64,000 nucleotides of DNA from Roseateles aquatilis (GCF_002205645.1 NZ_NIOF01000013.1:107083-171082), one strand, 5' to 3'. Shown: positions 39,925-50,600, counted from the stretch's first letter. A program made the numbers and translations. Notes: generated from the letters alone by a model not told the origin.

Positions 39925-40277
39925 CCGAGCCGATCAAGCCGACCTCCGCGGCGCCGAGCTATTACGCCCGCCACATCTTCTTCTGCCTGAACCAGCGCGA
40001 GCACGAGAACGCCTGCCTGCAGCACGACGCGCAGGCCGCCTTCGACCATTGCAAGCAGCGCGTCAAGGCCGAGAAGCTGGCCGGCAAGGGCGGCGTGCGC
40101 GTCAACAAGGCGGGCTGCCTGGACCGCTGCGCGGGCGGGCCGGTGGCGGTCGTCTACCCGGACGCGGTCTGGTACACCTTCGTGGACAAGAGCGACATCG
40201 ACGAGATCGTCGAGCGCCACCTCAAGCACGGCGAGGTCGTCGATCGCCTGGTCCTGCCCGACGACGTCGGCCGTTGA
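39921..40277 (+). CDS. (2Fe-2S) ferredoxin, thioredoxin-fold type
   Basis: 118-residue protein of the thioredoxin-like [2Fe-2S] ferredoxin group, related to the NuoE/24-kDa subunit. Cluster cysteines lie in FFCLNQ, NACLQH and AGCLDRCAGGP. It is translationally coupled to the VanZ-like gene and followed 17 bases later by a hydrolase gene. Its redox partner is unknown; the link with hemJ, whose electron acceptor is uncertain, is suggestive only. Confidence 0.87.
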   Translation: MTEPIKPTSAAPSYYARHIFFCLNQREHENACLQHDAQAAFDHCKQRVKAEKLAGKGGVRVNKAGCLDRCAGGPVAVVYPDAVWYTFVDKSDIDEIVERHLKHGEVVDRLVLPDDVGR

Positions 40278-40294
40278 TCGGAGCCTCGCCCGTC

Positions 40295-40930
40295 ATGAAT
40301 TCCCAAACGCAACGCCGGCAGATCGCCGGCCCGGCCGGCGAGATCGAATGCGCCGTCGACGAGCCCGCGGTCGACGCGGGCCCGCTGCGCGGCGTCGTCG
40401 TGATCTGTCACCCCAACCCGACCCAGGGTGGCACGATGGACAACAAGGTCGTCCAGACCATCGCGCGCGGGTTCGTGCACCTGGGCTACCGCGCGGTGCG
40501 CTTCAACTTCCGCGGCATCGGCCGGTCGGCCGGCGCCTGGGACGAGGGGCGCGGCGAGGTCGACGACGCGCTGGCCGTGATCGAGGCGCTGCGCGACCCG
40601 GCGTTGCCGCTGGCGCTCGCGGGGTTCTCCTTCGGCGGCTTCGTGGCTTCCCAGGCGGCCTTGCGGCTGGACCGGCCGGCCGAGCGCCTGCTGCTGGTCG
40701 GCCCCGCGGCCAGCCGTTTCGGCGTGGCCACCGTGCCCGACGATACCGTCGTGATCCACGGCGAACAGGACGATGTGGTGCCGCTGCAGGCGGTGCTCGA
40801 CTGGGCGCGCCCGCAGGCGCTGCCGGTCATCGTGGTGCCCGGTGTCGGGCATTTCTTCCATGGGCAGTTGCCGCTGCTCAAGCATTTGGTGTTGCGCAGC
40901 TGGCATCCCGCCGGCGCGGCGCGCGCCTGA
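40295..40930 (+). CDS. Alpha/beta hydrolase (YfbR/dienelactone-hydrolase-like esterase family)
   Basis: 211-residue cytoplasmic alpha/beta hydrolase. Typical segments are VVICHPNPTQGGTMDNKV, RFNFRGIGRSAG and the nucleophile elbow GFSFGG (about residue 112). A catalytic Asp in GEQDDVVP and His in GVGHFFHG complete the triad. This form is common and unassigned in Burkholderiales. It lies between the ferredoxin and DacC genes in one direction. Confidence 0.85.
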   Translation: MNSQTQRRQIAGPAGEIECAVDEPAVDAGPLRGVVVICHPNPTQGGTMDNKVVQTIARGFVHLGYRAVRFNFRGIGRSAGAWDEGRGEVDDALAVIEALRDPALPLALAGFSFGGFVASQAALRLDRPAERLLLVGPAASRFGVATVPDDTVVIHGEQDDVVPLQAVLDWARPQALPVIVVPGVGHFFHGQLPLLKHLVLRSWHPAGAARA

Positions 40931-40943
40931 GGATTTCTCCCGC

Positions 40944-42113
40944 ATGAAACGATTCCTTGCTTCCCTGGCCCTCGGCGTGGGCCTGTCCAGCTTCCTGATG
41001 ACGACCGGCGCCTCGGCGCAGGCGCTGACGCCGCCCGAGATCGCGGCGCGCAACTACGTCCTGCTGGACCTGACGACGCACCAGACGCTGGCCGAGCGCG
41101 ACGCGGACGTCCCGCAGGATCCCGCCTCGCTGACCAAGCTGATGACGGCGTACATCGTCTTCGACGCGATCAAGGCCAAGCGCCTGACGCTGGACCAGAC
41201 GCTGACCATCTCCCGGCGCGCCTGGGACGAGCGCAAGGGCGACCCGTCGCTGATGTTCATCGACACCACGATGACGCCCAAGGTCGACGAGTTGCTGCGC
41301 GGCATGATCATCCAGTCCGGCAACGATGCGTCGGTCGCGCTGGCCGAAGGCGTGGGCGGCACCGTCGAGCAGTTCGTCGCGATGATGAACCGCCAGGCGC
41401 AGGCCTGGGGCCTGAAGAACACCACCTTCAAGAACGTCACCGGCATCACCGAGCCCGGCCACAAGACGACCGCGCGGGACATCGCGGTCATCTTCTCGCA
41501 CGTGATCCAGGACTATCCGCAGTACTACGCCGATTACTACTCCAAGCGCGAGTACACGTTCAACAAGATCCGCCAGTTCAACCGCAACATGCTGCTGGGC
41601 CGCGACCCATCGGTGGACGGCGGCAAGACGGGCTTCACCGACGCGGCCGGCTACTGCCTGGCCGTGAGCGCCCAGCGCGACGTGCCCAACGGCAAGCGCC
41701 GCCTGCTGAGCGTGGTGATGGGCACCGCCTCCAAGGAAGCGCGCGCCACCGAGAGCCAGAAGCTGCTCAACTGGGGCTACGCCGCGTTCGACGCCGTGCG
41801 CCTGTTCGAGAAGAACCAGCCGATCACGACCGTCAAGGTCTGGAAGGGCGCCAGCCCCGAGGCCAAGCTGGGCGCGGCCGATGCCGTGTTCGTCGCCGTG
41901 CCGCGCGGCGAGGGCGGCAAGCTCAAGACCGACATCCAGCGCACCGATCCGCTGGTCGCGCCGCTGGCGCTGAACCAGCGTGTCGGCACGCTGAAGGTGA
42001 CCACCGCATCGGGTGCCCCCGTGGCCGACGTGCCGCTGGTGGTCCAGCAGGAAGTGCCGCTGGCCGGCATCTTCGGCCGCGCCTGGGACGCGATCCGTCT
42101 CTGGATCAAGTAA
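40944..42113 (+). CDS. dacC: D-alanyl-D-alanine carboxypeptidase (PBP5/6, DacA/DacC type)
   Basis: 389-residue penicillin-binding protein that trims the terminal D-Ala of peptidoglycan stem peptides. A signal peptide ends at TGASAQ. The three serine-enzyme motifs are SLTK (about residue 64), SGN and KTG in DGGKTGFTD. The C-terminal PBP5 beta-domain ends in the amphipathic anchor GRAWDAIRLWIK. GAGG lies before the ATG. Followed by a D-amino-acid aminotransferase gene, which would fit reuse of released D-alanine. Confidence 0.96.
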   Translation: MKRFLASLALGVGLSSFLMTTGASAQALTPPEIAARNYVLLDLTTHQTLAERDADVPQDPASLTKLMTAYIVFDAIKAKRLTLDQTLTISRRAWDERKGDPSLMFIDTTMTPKVDELLRGMIIQSGNDASVALAEGVGGTVEQFVAMMNRQAQAWGLKNTTFKNVTGITEPGHKTTARDIAVIFSHVIQDYPQYYADYYSKREYTFNKIRQFNRNMLLGRDPSVDGGKTGFTDAAGYCLAVSAQRDVPNGKRRLLSVVMGTASKEARATESQKLLNWGYAAFDAVRLFEKNQPITTVKVWKGASPEAKLGAADAVFVAVPRGEGGKLKTDIQRTDPLVAPLALNQRVGTLKVTTASGAPVADVPLVVQQEVPLAGIFGRAWDAIRLWIK

Positions 42114-42229
42114 GGCGCGCGCCGCGCGCCCGCGGCGGCGTCCGCAAGGCCCCTCGATTGCCGGGGTCTGCGGATGGGCCGGCGGCGTAAAGTCGGTTCT
42201 TCGGCGTGACAACGTGCGGGAGACCTCCG

Positions 42230-43111
42230 ATGACGATGCCCTGGCCCGAACTGCCCTGCTACCTCAACGGCCACCTCGGCCGGCTCGGCGATGCGCGGGT
42301 GCCGGTGATGGACCGCGGTTTCCTCTTCGGCGACGGCGTCTACGAGCTGATCCCGGTCTACGCCCGTCGGCTGTTCCGCGTCCACGACCACCTCGATCGC
42401 CTGGGCCACGGCCTGAAGGCGTTGCGCATCGAAGATCCGTACGAGCGCGAGGCCTGGCTCGACCTGCTGCGCAGCCTGGTGCAGCACCTGCCGGATGACG
42501 ACGACCAGTGGATCTACGTGCAGGTCACGCGCGGCGTCGGGCCGCGCCACCATGTGATGCCGGTGGACATCGAACCCACCGTGCTCGCCTACACGCAGCC
42601 GCAGAGCGCGTTGACGCCGGAGCAGCGCCATCAGGGCCTGTCCTGCGTCACCGCGCGCGACTTCCGGTGGCAGCGCGGCGACATCAAGAGCACCTCGCTG
42701 CTCGGCAACGTGCTGGCGCGGCAGATGTCCGCCGACCAGAACGCGGACGAGACGCTGCTGATCCGCGACGGCTTCCTGACCGAGGCCTCGTCCAGCAACG
42801 TCTGGGTGGTGCGCGACGGCGCGTTGCTGACCCCGCCGCCCGGCGAGCTGCTGCTGGAAGGCGTGCGCATCGGCCTGCTGCAGGAGTTGTGCGAGGAGAT
42901 CGGCATCGCGTGCAACCGATGCCCCATCGCCGAGACCGAGCTGACCACCGCGGACGAGATCCTGCTGACTTCGGCGACCAAGGAGATCGCGCCGGTCACG
43001 CGGCTGGATCGCGAGCCGGTCGGCCACGGCGCGTTGCGCGGCAAGCCGGGCCCGGTCTACGCCAGGCTGCACGAGGCCTACCAGCGGGCCAAGATCTTGC
43101 AAAGCCTTTGA
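42230..43111 (+). CDS. dat: D-amino acid aminotransferase (class IV)
   Basis: 293-residue pyridoxal-phosphate enzyme of fold type IV. The PLP lysine is in RGDIKSTSLLGNVLAR (about residue 155), with YLNG near the start, DRGFLFGDGVYE and the phosphate-binding LTEASSSNVW. It interconverts D-alanine and D-glutamate with their keto acids; a branched-chain or aminodeoxychorismate role is less likely given the neighbours dacC and ybeD. The start at 42230 has GGGAGA nine bases upstream. A GC-rich hairpin (42141-42174) separates it from dacC. Confidence 0.88.
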   Translation: MTMPWPELPCYLNGHLGRLGDARVPVMDRGFLFGDGVYELIPVYARRLFRVHDHLDRLGHGLKALRIEDPYEREAWLDLLRSLVQHLPDDDDQWIYVQVTRGVGPRHHVMPVDIEPTVLAYTQPQSALTPEQRHQGLSCVTARDFRWQRGDIKSTSLLGNVLARQMSADQNADETLLIRDGFLTEASSSNVWVVRDGALLTPPPGELLLEGVRIGLLQELCEEIGIACNRCPIAETELTTADEILLTSATKEIAPVTRLDREPVGHGALRGKPGPVYARLHEAYQRAKILQSL

Positions 43112-43135
43112 GCGGCTCCATTTGAGAATCCCATC

Positions 43136-43429
43136 ATGACCACCTCCTTCAACAACGCCCCGATTTCGCCCGAGCAATCGCTCATCGAGTACCCGTCGCA
43201 GTTCCCCATCAAGGTGATGGGCGCGCATGTGGAGGGTTTTGTCGACGCCGTTGTGAGCGTCGCGCGGCAATTCGATCCGGCCTTCGACCACACGACCGTC
43301 GAGCAGCGCCCGAGCAAGGGCGGCAACTACCTCGGCGTCACGATCGTCGTCACGGCAACCAGCCGGGAGCAGCTCGACGAGCTCTACCGCACGCTGACCA
43401 CCCACCCCATGGTGAAAGTGGTCCTGTGA
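43136..43429 (+). CDS. ybeD: YbeD/DUF493 family protein
   Basis: 97-residue ACT-like protein of the YbeD family (YPSQFPIKVMGAH, then SKGGNYLGVTIVV and LYRTLTTHPMVKVVL). It is normally encoded between dacA and lipB, as here, and its role is unclear, perhaps regulating lipoate synthesis. It starts 24 bases after dat. Confidence 0.93.
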   Translation: MTTSFNNAPISPEQSLIEYPSQFPIKVMGAHVEGFVDAVVSVARQFDPAFDHTTVEQRPSKGGNYLGVTIVVTATSREQLDELYRTLTTHPMVKVVL

Positions 43430-43430
43430 A

Positions 43431-43540
43431 CCCGGCGGGGCGCCGATTCGGGCGCCCTGCGGTGTTGCAAATCCTCGCCATAGCGCTGCTATGGCTGCGG
43501 TTTGCGCCTGGCAGGGCATCCCGAATCGGCGCCCGCCGGG
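43431..43540. repeat. 110-bp imperfect palindrome (REP/MITE-like) after ybeD
   Basis: The outer arms (43431-43460 and 43511-43540, beginning CCCGGCGGGGCGCCGATTCG) are complementary over almost 30 bases. The inner segment pairs again: GCAAATCCTCGCCATAGC (43467-43484) against GCTATGGCTGCGGTTTGC (43488-43505). The whole block can fold into one long hairpin. No T-run follows. I suspect a family of dispersed Burkholderiales intergenic repeats. Confidence 0.65.
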
Positions 43541-43573
43541 CTCACAGGGGGCGGGCGTTCTAGACCTGGCAGC

Positions 43574-44326
43574 TCAGATCGAGCCGGGGTCGGCGGTGAG
43601 GGCGGCGTCCAGGGCCTTGAGCTTGTACGGCGCGGCTTCGTCGCCGTTGCGGGCGGCGATGTCGTACCAGTAGCGCGCCAGGCGCAGGTCACGGTCGACG
43701 CCGAGGCCGCTTTCGTACATCGACGCGATCAGGTACTGGGCGCCCACATCCCCGGCCTTGGCGGCCTCGCGGTACCAGGCCGCGGCCTGCGCGGGATCCT
43801 GCGGCGCGCCGCGTCCCAGGTAGAAGGCGGTCGCCACGGCGACCTGCGCGTCGGCGCTGCCGTGTTCCGCCGCCTTGAGGTACCAGGACTGGGCCCGGAC
43901 CAGATCGGGCGTGCCGCCCGCGCCCTGCTCGAAGAACTGGCCCAGCGCCAGCTCCGCCCGCACCAGCCCGCGACCGGCGGCGCGCATCAGCAGCTCACGC
44001 GCGAGGCGGGGATCGGGCTTCGGCACCTCGGACCGCAGATGCATCATCGCGAGGTTGTAGTCGCCCAGCGCCACGCCCTGTCGAGACAGTTGCCGGAACT
44101 GCCGCTCGGCGCCCGGTAGGTCGCCGCGTTCGTAGGTGGCGAGCGCCTGGGCGAGCGTCACCCTCGTGGCAGGGGCGGGCGCCGAGGCGGAGATGGAGGC
44201 ATCGGCACGTTTCGGTGCCGCGTCCGGAGAGGTTGCCGACGCGGCCTGGGCCCAGGCGGCCGGCACGGTCCAAGGCAGGAGGAGAGCGGCGGCGGCCGCC
44301 GACAGACTCGTAATGTGACGCGGCAT
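43574..44326 (-). CDS. Sel1-repeat (tetratricopeptide-like) exported protein
   Basis: 250 residues. A signal peptide (about 1-26, ending AWAQ) and an Ala/Ser/Thr/Pro-rich linker are followed by four Sel1-like repeats (DPRLARELLMRAAGRGL, LVRAQSWYLKAAEHGS, DPAQAAAWYREAAKAG, DLRLARYWYDIAARNG). Such proteins act as periplasmic scaffolds. It lies on the opposite strand between ybeD and lipB, splitting a usually compact gene string, with a large hairpin at its 3' side. Confidence 0.85.
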   Translation of the reverse strand: MPRHITSLSAAAAALLLPWTVPAAWAQAASATSPDAAPKRADASISASAPAPATRVTLAQALATYERGDLPGAERQFRQLSRQGVALGDYNLAMMHLRSEVPKPDPRLARELLMRAAGRGLVRAELALGQFFEQGAGGTPDLVRAQSWYLKAAEHGSADAQVAVATAFYLGRGAPQDPAQAAAWYREAAKAGDVGAQYLIASMYESGLGVDRDLRLARYWYDIAARNGDEAAPYKLKALDAALTADPGSI

Positions 44327-44388
44327 GGCGCGGCTCCGAAATGTCCCGATGCGGGCGATGCTAGGGCCTTCGCGGCTAGCATGCCGGA

Positions 44389-45057
44389 ATGTTGATCAAG
44401 ACCCTGGGCCGCGTGGACTACGCGGCCACGCTGGACGCGATGCGCGCCTTCACCGACGCACGCGGCCCCGATACCCCCGACGAGCTGTGGCTCTGCGAAT
44501 TCGATCCCGTCTACACGCAGGGCCTGGCCGGCCAGGCCGACCACGTACTGGACGCCGCCGGCATTCCCGTCGTGCAGACCAACCGCGGCGGTCAGGTGAC
44601 GTTCCACGGACCGGGCCAGGTGGTGGCGTACCCGCTGGTGGACCTCAAGCGGCTGGGTGTCTTCGTCAAGGAATACGTCTTCCGCCTCGAGACCGCCGTG
44701 ATCCAGACGCTGGACGGCTTCGGCGTGACCGGGCATCGTGTCGCCGGCGCGCCCGGCATCTACGTGCGGCTGGACGATCCGGGATCGCACGCGGCGCTGA
44801 CCGGGCCAGCCGATCCGGCGGACCCGTTCCGCGGCCTGGGCAAGGTCGCGGCGCTGGGCATCAAGATCAGCCGGCACTGCACGTATCACGGCGTCGCGCT
44901 GAATGTCGCGATGGACCTGAAGCCCTTCCTGGGCATCAACCCGTGCGGCTACGCAGGGCTCGCGACGGTGGACCTCGGTACACTCGGGGTTTTCACGGAC
45001 TGGGCCGCGGTGGCCCAGCGGTTCGGCGAGCGCCTGTCCGCTCAGCTCCAACCCTGA
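44389..45057 (+). CDS. lipB: Octanoyl-(acyl-carrier-protein):protein transferase LipB
   Basis: 222-residue enzyme that moves octanoyl from ACP to the lipoyl domains of 2-oxoacid dehydrogenases and the glycine cleavage H protein. Signature [12 protein letters not shown], catalytic Lys in ALGIKISRH and catalytic Cys in INPCGYAG are all present. lipA follows 22 bases later. Confidence 0.97.
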   Translation: MLIKTLGRVDYAATLDAMRAFTDARGPDTPDELWLCEFDPVYTQGLAGQADHVLDAAGIPVVQTNRGGQVTFHGPGQVVAYPLVDLKRLGVFVKEYVFRLETAVIQTLDGFGVTGHRVAGAPGIYVRLDDPGSHAALTGPADPADPFRGLGKVAALGIKISRHCTYHGVALNVAMDLKPFLGINPCGYAGLATVDLGTLGVFTDWAAVAQRFGERLSAQLQP

Positions 45058-45079
45058 GGCCTCCCGGAGAGCACGCCTG

Positions 45080-46093
45080 ATGGCAACCGAGAACATCACC
45101 CACGAAGCAAAGAGCGCCGCGGATTACGACGCCACCGCCAAGCAAAAGGCCCAGGCCAAGACCGCGCGCATCCCGATCAAGATCATCCCGGCCGAGCAGC
45201 TCAAGAAGCCGGACTGGATTCGCGTCAAGGCGGGCTCGCCCAGCACGCGCTTCTACGAGATCAAGCAGATCCTGCGCGAGCACAAGCTGCACACCGTCTG
45301 CGAGGAAGCCTCCTGCCCCAACATCGGCGAGTGCTTCGGCAAGGGCACGGCCACCTTCATGATCATGGGCGACAAGTGCACGCGCCGTTGCCCGTTCTGC
45401 GACGTCGGCCACGGCCGCCCGGATCCGCTCGACGTCGACGAGCCGATGAACCTGGCCAAGACGATCGCGGCTCTGAAGCTCAACTACGTCGTCATCACCA
45501 GCGTCGATCGCGATGACCTGCGCGACGGCGGCGCCGGCCACTTCGCCGAGTGCATCCGCAAGGTCCGCGAGCTGAGCCCGCTGACGCAGATCGAAGTGCT
45601 GGTGCCCGACTTCCGCGGCCGCATGGACCGCGCGCTGGACATCCTGAAGGCCGCGCCGCCGGACGTGATGAACCACAACCTGGAAACCGCGCCGCGCCTG
45701 TACAAGGAAGCGCGTCCGGGCTCGGACTACCAGTTCAGCCTCAACCTGCTCAAGCGCTTCAAGGAAGCCGTCCCCGGCGTGCCGACCAAGAGCGGCATCA
45801 TGGTCGGCCTGGGCGAGACCGACGAGGAGATCCTTCAGGTCATGCGCGACATGCGCGCCCACGACATCGACATGCTGACCATCGGCCAGTACCTGGCGCC
45901 GTCGGGTCACCACCTGCCGGTGCGGCGTTACGTGCACCCGGACACCTTCAAGATGTTCGAGGAAGAGGCCTACAAGATGGGCTTCACGCACGCGGCCGTG
46001 GGCGCGATGGTGCGCTCCAGCTACCACGCCGACCAGCAGGCCCATGCGGCGCTGGAGAAGGCGGATGCGGAGCGGGCGGCCTCGGCGGCTTGA
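45080..46093 (+). CDS. lipA: Lipoyl synthase LipA
   Basis: 337-residue radical-SAM enzyme that inserts two sulfurs into octanoyl groups. The auxiliary cluster cysteines are in [12 protein letters not shown] (about residues 73-84) and the radical-SAM CxxxCxxC in [18 protein letters not shown] ([11 protein letters not shown]) and the C-terminal RSSYHADQ serine ligand region are present. Preceded by lipB and closed by a terminator. Confidence 0.98.
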   Translation: MATENITHEAKSAADYDATAKQKAQAKTARIPIKIIPAEQLKKPDWIRVKAGSPSTRFYEIKQILREHKLHTVCEEASCPNIGECFGKGTATFMIMGDKCTRRCPFCDVGHGRPDPLDVDEPMNLAKTIAALKLNYVVITSVDRDDLRDGGAGHFAECIRKVRELSPLTQIEVLVPDFRGRMDRALDILKAAPPDVMNHNLETAPRLYKEARPGSDYQFSLNLLKRFKEAVPGVPTKSGIMVGLGETDEEILQVMRDMRAHDIDMLTIGQYLAPSGHHLPVRRYVHPDTFKMFEEEAYKMGFTHAAVGAMVRSSYHADQQAHAALEKADAERAASAA

Positions 46094-46115
46094 ACGCGCC
46101 CTTCGCCCAATGAAG

Positions 46116-46145
46116 ATCGGCTCCCTCGGGAGCCGATTTGTTTTG
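46116..46145 (+). terminator. Terminator after lipA
   Basis: Ten-bp stem ATCGGCTCCC/GGGAGCCGAT followed by TTGTTTT, between the convergent lipA and efflux outer-membrane genes. Confidence 0.88.
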
Positions 46146-46156
46146 GCGCTCCGCGC

Positions 46157-47653
46157 TCAGGCCGGCGCCCACCGCCCGGCGATGTTCTTCAGCAGCAGGT
46201 TCACCGCCGCCAACTGACGGTTCTTCAGCGACAACAACGAGGCCTCGGCCGTGAACGCGCTGTTCTGCGCCGTCGTCACTTCGAGGAAGCTGACGGTGCC
46301 GGCGCGGTATTGGTCGGTCACGAGCTCCAGGTTGCGCTGCGCGGCCTCCAGCGCTTCCTGTTGCAGGCGCGACTGGGTCCGCAGGTTGTCGGTCAGGATC
46401 AGGTTGTCCTCCACCTCCTGCAGCGCGGTCAACACCGTCTGGCGGTAGGTGGACGTGGCGACCTCGGCGCTGCTGCGGGCCTGCGCGCTGGCCAGCTTGC
46501 GCTGGCCGCCGTCGAAGATCGCCTGCGCCAGCGACGGACCGAGCGACCAGAACAGATTGGGCGCCGTCAGCAGGTGGGACAGCGTGCTGCTGCGGTAGCC
46601 GCCGCTGGCCGACAGCGTCAGCGACGGGAAGTACGCCGCGTCGGCGACGCCGATCTGCGCATAGGCCGAGGCCACGCGGCGCTGCGCCGCGGCGATGTCC
46701 GGACGGCGTTCGAGCAATTGCGAGGGCAACAGCACCGGCACCTCGGGCGCCGTCGGTAGCGCGGCGCTGCGTGCCAGGTCCAGCGCCGACGGCGGCAGGC
46801 CCAGCAGCACGGCGACGGCGTGCTCCAGCTGGCCGCGCGTGCTGCGCGTCTCCAGGAGCTGGGCCTCGGCGGAACGCAGTTGCGTCTGCGCCTGCAGCAC
46901 GTCGCTGCGGGCCGCCACGCCGCCTTGGTAGCGGGCCTGCGTCAGGTCGAGGAAGCGCTGATAGGCCTTGACGCTGCGGTCGTAGAGCGCCTCCTGCGCC
47001 TCGGCCGTGCGCAGCGAGAAGTAGGTCTGCGCCAGCGTCGCCTGGGCGCTCAGCCGCGCGGCCGCCAGGTCGTCGGCGCTGGCCTGCAGCGTGGCGCCCG
47101 CGCCTTCGCTGGCCAGGCGCAGACGGCCCCAGAGGTCCGCCTCCCAACTCGCGTTCAGCGATGCCTGCACGCTGTTGGACGGCCCGCGGTTGATCGTGCC
47201 GTTGCTGACGTTGCCGTCGGGGCTGGCGCTGCGCGTGCCGGAGAAACCGGCCGACAGCGTCGGGAACAGCGCGGAGCGGCTGGCCTCCAGCGCGGCGCGC
47301 GCGCTGGCGACCTGGGCGACCGCCGCCTTCAGGTTTTCGTTGCCGATCACCAGCCGGCGCTGCAAGTCGTCCAGGGCCGGGTCGTTGAACAGCGTCCACC
47401 ACTGCTCGGGCACCGCCTCGGCGGTGCCGGGCTGGGCCTTCTTCCAAAGGCCGTCTTCCTTGAACTGCGCCGGCGCGGCGACCGGCGGCGGCGGGTCGAC
47501 GCGCGTCACCGCGCAGCCGCCGAGCAGCGCCGCCGCGGCGGCCAGCGTCGTCATCGCGGCGCTGGCGCCCAGGCGTGCCCGGCGGGTGCCACGCGACGCG
47601 AGACGCGCGACGGGGCCGAGGGAGGAGAGGGGGGGAATGAACGGGGTCGGCAT
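46157..47653 (-). CDS. Efflux outer-membrane lipoprotein, NodT/OprM family
   Basis: 498-residue outer-membrane channel of the RND efflux system encoded upstream. The lipobox LLGGC lies near residue 47, after a long N-terminal stretch; the true signal peptide may begin at the internal Met at residue 34. Two OEP domains with the usual coiled-coil helices follow ([41 protein letters not shown] in part, then [20 protein letters not shown]). It is the last gene of a four-gene operon. The expected stop of the mdtC-like gene lies three bases before this ATG. Confidence 0.92.
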   Translation of the reverse strand: MPTPFIPPLSSLGPVARLASRGTRRARLGASAAMTTLAAAAALLGGCAVTRVDPPPPVAAPAQFKEDGLWKKAQPGTAEAVPEQWWTLFNDPALDDLQRRLVIGNENLKAAVAQVASARAALEASRSALFPTLSAGFSGTRSASPDGNVSNGTINRGPSNSVQASLNASWEADLWGRLRLASEGAGATLQASADDLAAARLSAQATLAQTYFSLRTAEAQEALYDRSVKAYQRFLDLTQARYQGGVAARSDVLQAQTQLRSAEAQLLETRSTRGQLEHAVAVLLGLPPSALDLARSAALPTAPEVPVLLPSQLLERRPDIAAAQRRVASAYAQIGVADAAYFPSLTLSASGGYRSSTLSHLLTAPNLFWSLGPSLAQAIFDGGQRKLASAQARSSAEVATSTYRQTVLTALQEVEDNLILTDNLRTQSRLQQEALEAAQRNLELVTDQYRAGTVSFLEVTTAQNSAFTAEASLLSLKNRQLAAVNLLLKNIAGRWAPA

Positions 47654-47656
47654 GTC

Positions 47657-50600
47657 TCAGCCCTGCAGGGTCGGAGCCGCGGGCGGCTCGGGATTCATCG
47701 GGGGCACGGCGCCGTGCGCGCGCGGCCTTGGCGGCGCGGCGGCGCTGGAGGCGGCGGCGCAGGCGCTCCATCGTCACGAAGACGACCGGGGTCGTGTACA
47801 GCGTCAGCAGCTGGCTCAGGATCAGCCCGCCGACGATGGCGATGCCCAGCGGCTTGCGCAGCTCGGCGCCGTCGCCGCTGCCCAGGGCCAGCGGCACCGC
47901 GCCGAAGATGGCCGCGAAGGTCGTCATCAGGATCGGGCGCAGCCGCAGGTTGGCGGCGCGGAAGATCGCCGCGCCCGCCGACAGATGCGCGGTGCTGCGC
48001 TGCCGCGCGATGGCGAAGTCGATCATCATGATCGCGTTCTTCTTCACGATGCCGATCAGCAGGATCACGCCGATCAACGCGATGATCGAGAACTCGGTGT
48101 TGAACATCATCAGCGCCAGCAGCGCGCCCACGCCCGCCGACGGCAGCGTCGACAGGATCGTCACCGGGTGGACCAGGCTCTCGTACAGCATGCCCAGCAC
48201 CAGGTAGATCGCGATGATGGCCGCGCCGATCAGCAGCGGCTGCGACTTCAGCGAATCCTGGAACGCGTTGGCGGTGCCGGCGAAGGTGCCGCGCACCGAC
48301 ACCGGCACGCCCAGCTCCGACATCGCGTTGTTGATCGCGTCCGTGGCCTGCGACAGCGACACGCCTTCCGGCAGATTGAAGCTGATCGTCGAGGCCGGCG
48401 TGCCGCTCTGGTGGTTGACCGACAGCGGCGTGTTGGTCGTCTCGAAGCGGCTGAACGCCGACAGCGGCACCTGCGCGCCGGAATTGCTGATCACGTAGAG
48501 CTTGCGCAGCGTCTCCGGTCCCTGCAGGTAGGGCGCCGCCAGTTCCATCACCACGCGGTACTGGTTCAGCGGGTTGTAGATCACGCCCACCTGGCGCTGG
48601 CCGAAGGCGTTGTTCAGCGTCGTGTCGATGGTGCTGACGGTGATGCCCAGCCGTGCCGCGGCCTCGCGGTCGATGACCAGCGAGGTCTGCATGCCCTTGT
48701 CCTGCTGGTCGGTGTTGACGTCGGTCAGCTCCTGCAGCTGCGACAGCGCGTTGCGCACGCGCGGCTCCCAGGCCCGCAGCGCCTCCAGGTCGTCGGCCTG
48801 CAGCGTGAACTGGTACTGCGCGTTGGCCTGCCGGCCGCCGATCCGGATGTCCTGCACCGGCACCATGAACAGGTTGGCGCCGGGCTCGTGGGCCATCTTG
48901 TCGCGCAGCCGGTTCACCACCTGGTCGGCCGAGACCTTGCGCTCCTTCAGCGGCTTGAGCGTGATGTAGAAGTTGGCGCTGTTGCGCTGCCCGCCGCCGG
49001 TGCTGCCGTTGACGTTCTCCACCGCCGGGTCCGACAGGATGATCTCCATGAAGCGGTCGACCCGCTTGCGCATCATGTCGAAGGAGCTGCCCTGGTCCGC
49101 CTGCACGCCGCCGATCAGCACACCGGTGTCCTGCTGCGGGAAGAAGGTCTTGGGGATGGCGCCGTACAGGTGCACGTTCAGCGCGATCACCGCCACCAGC
49201 GACAGCAGCGCCACCGGCTGATGGCGCAGCGTCCACATCAGCGTGCGCCGGTAGCCGCGCACCACGCCGCGATTGAAGCCGTCGAACAGACGCACGAGGC
49301 GGCTCTTCCGGGCCGTCGGCGCGCCGGGCGCCGGCTCCTGGCGCGCGCGCAGCACCCGCGAAGCCATCATCGGTGTCGTCGTCAGCGATACCACCATCGA
49401 GACCAGGATCGCCGACGACAGCACGACCGCGAACTCGCGGAACAGCCGTCCCACGACGCCGCCCATCAGCAGGATGGGGATGAACACCGCGATCAGCGAC
49501 AGGCTGATCGAGACCACCGTGAAGCCGATCTCGCGCGCGCCGCGCAGCGCGGCCTCCTTGGGCGCCAGGCCCTGCTCGATGTAGCGGGTGATGTTCTCCA
49601 GCACCACGATGGCGTCGTCCACGACGAAGCCGGTGGCCACCGTCAGCGCCATCGCCGACAGGTTGTCCAGGCTGTAGCCGCACAAATACATCACGCCGAA
49701 GGTGCCGGCCAGCGACACCGGCACGGCCACCGCCGGCAGCAGCGTCGCGCGCCAGCTGCGCAGGAACAGCAGCACCACCAGGATCACCAGGCCGATGGCG
49801 ATCGCCATCGCGCGCTGCACCTCGTCCAGCGAGGCCTTGATCGTCGGCGTGCGGTCGCTGATGACCTTGAGCTCGATGGCCGGCGGGATCGAGGCCTGCA
49901 GGCGCGGCAGCAGCTCGCGCACCCGCGCGACCGTCTCGATGATGTTGGCGCCGGGCTCCTTCTGGATGAAGAGCAGGATCGCCGGCTGGCCGTTGGACGC
50001 GCCGTAGTTGCGCACGTCCTGCACCGAGTCGACGACGTCGGCCACGTCGCGCAGCCGCAGCGCCGCGCCGTCGCGGTAGGACAGCAGCACCGGCGCGTAC
50101 TCGGCCGCGGTGCGGGCCTGGTCGTTGGCGCCGACCTGCCAGTAGCGGCCGCCTTCCTCGACCGAGCCCTTGGGCCGGTTGGCGTTGGTGTTGGTGATGG
50201 CCTGCCGCACTGTGTCCAGCGCGATGCCGTTGGCGGCCAGCTTGTCGGGATTGAGCTCCACCCGCACCGCCGGCAGCGCGCCGCCGCCGACGTTGACCTG
50301 GCCCACGCCGTCGACCTGCGCCAGGCGCTGCGCCAGCACCGTCGACGCGGTGTCGTACATCTGGCCGCGCGTCAGCGTCTGCGAGGTCAGCGCCAGGATC
50401 ATGATCGGCGCGTCGGCCGGGTTGACCTTGCGGTAGGTCGGGTTGCTGGGCATGCCGGTCGGCAGTAGCGTGCGCGCGGCGTTGATCGCCGCCTGCACGT
50501 CGCGCGCGGCGCCGTCGATGTCACGGTTCAGGTCGAACTGCAGCGTCACGTTGACCGAGCCCAGCGACGAGCGCGAGGTGATCTCCGTCACGCCCGCGAT

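Noticed and set aside
42141..42174. Hairpin between dacC and dat as a terminator
   Set aside because: Good stem (TCCGCA/TGCGGA with CCCC/GGGG inside) but no T-run; mentioned only with dat.
47091..50468. Rightward open frame of 1125 codons opposite the mdtC-like gene
   Set aside because: Arg/His/Gln-rich antisense artefact; the leftward strand codes for a clear RND pump.
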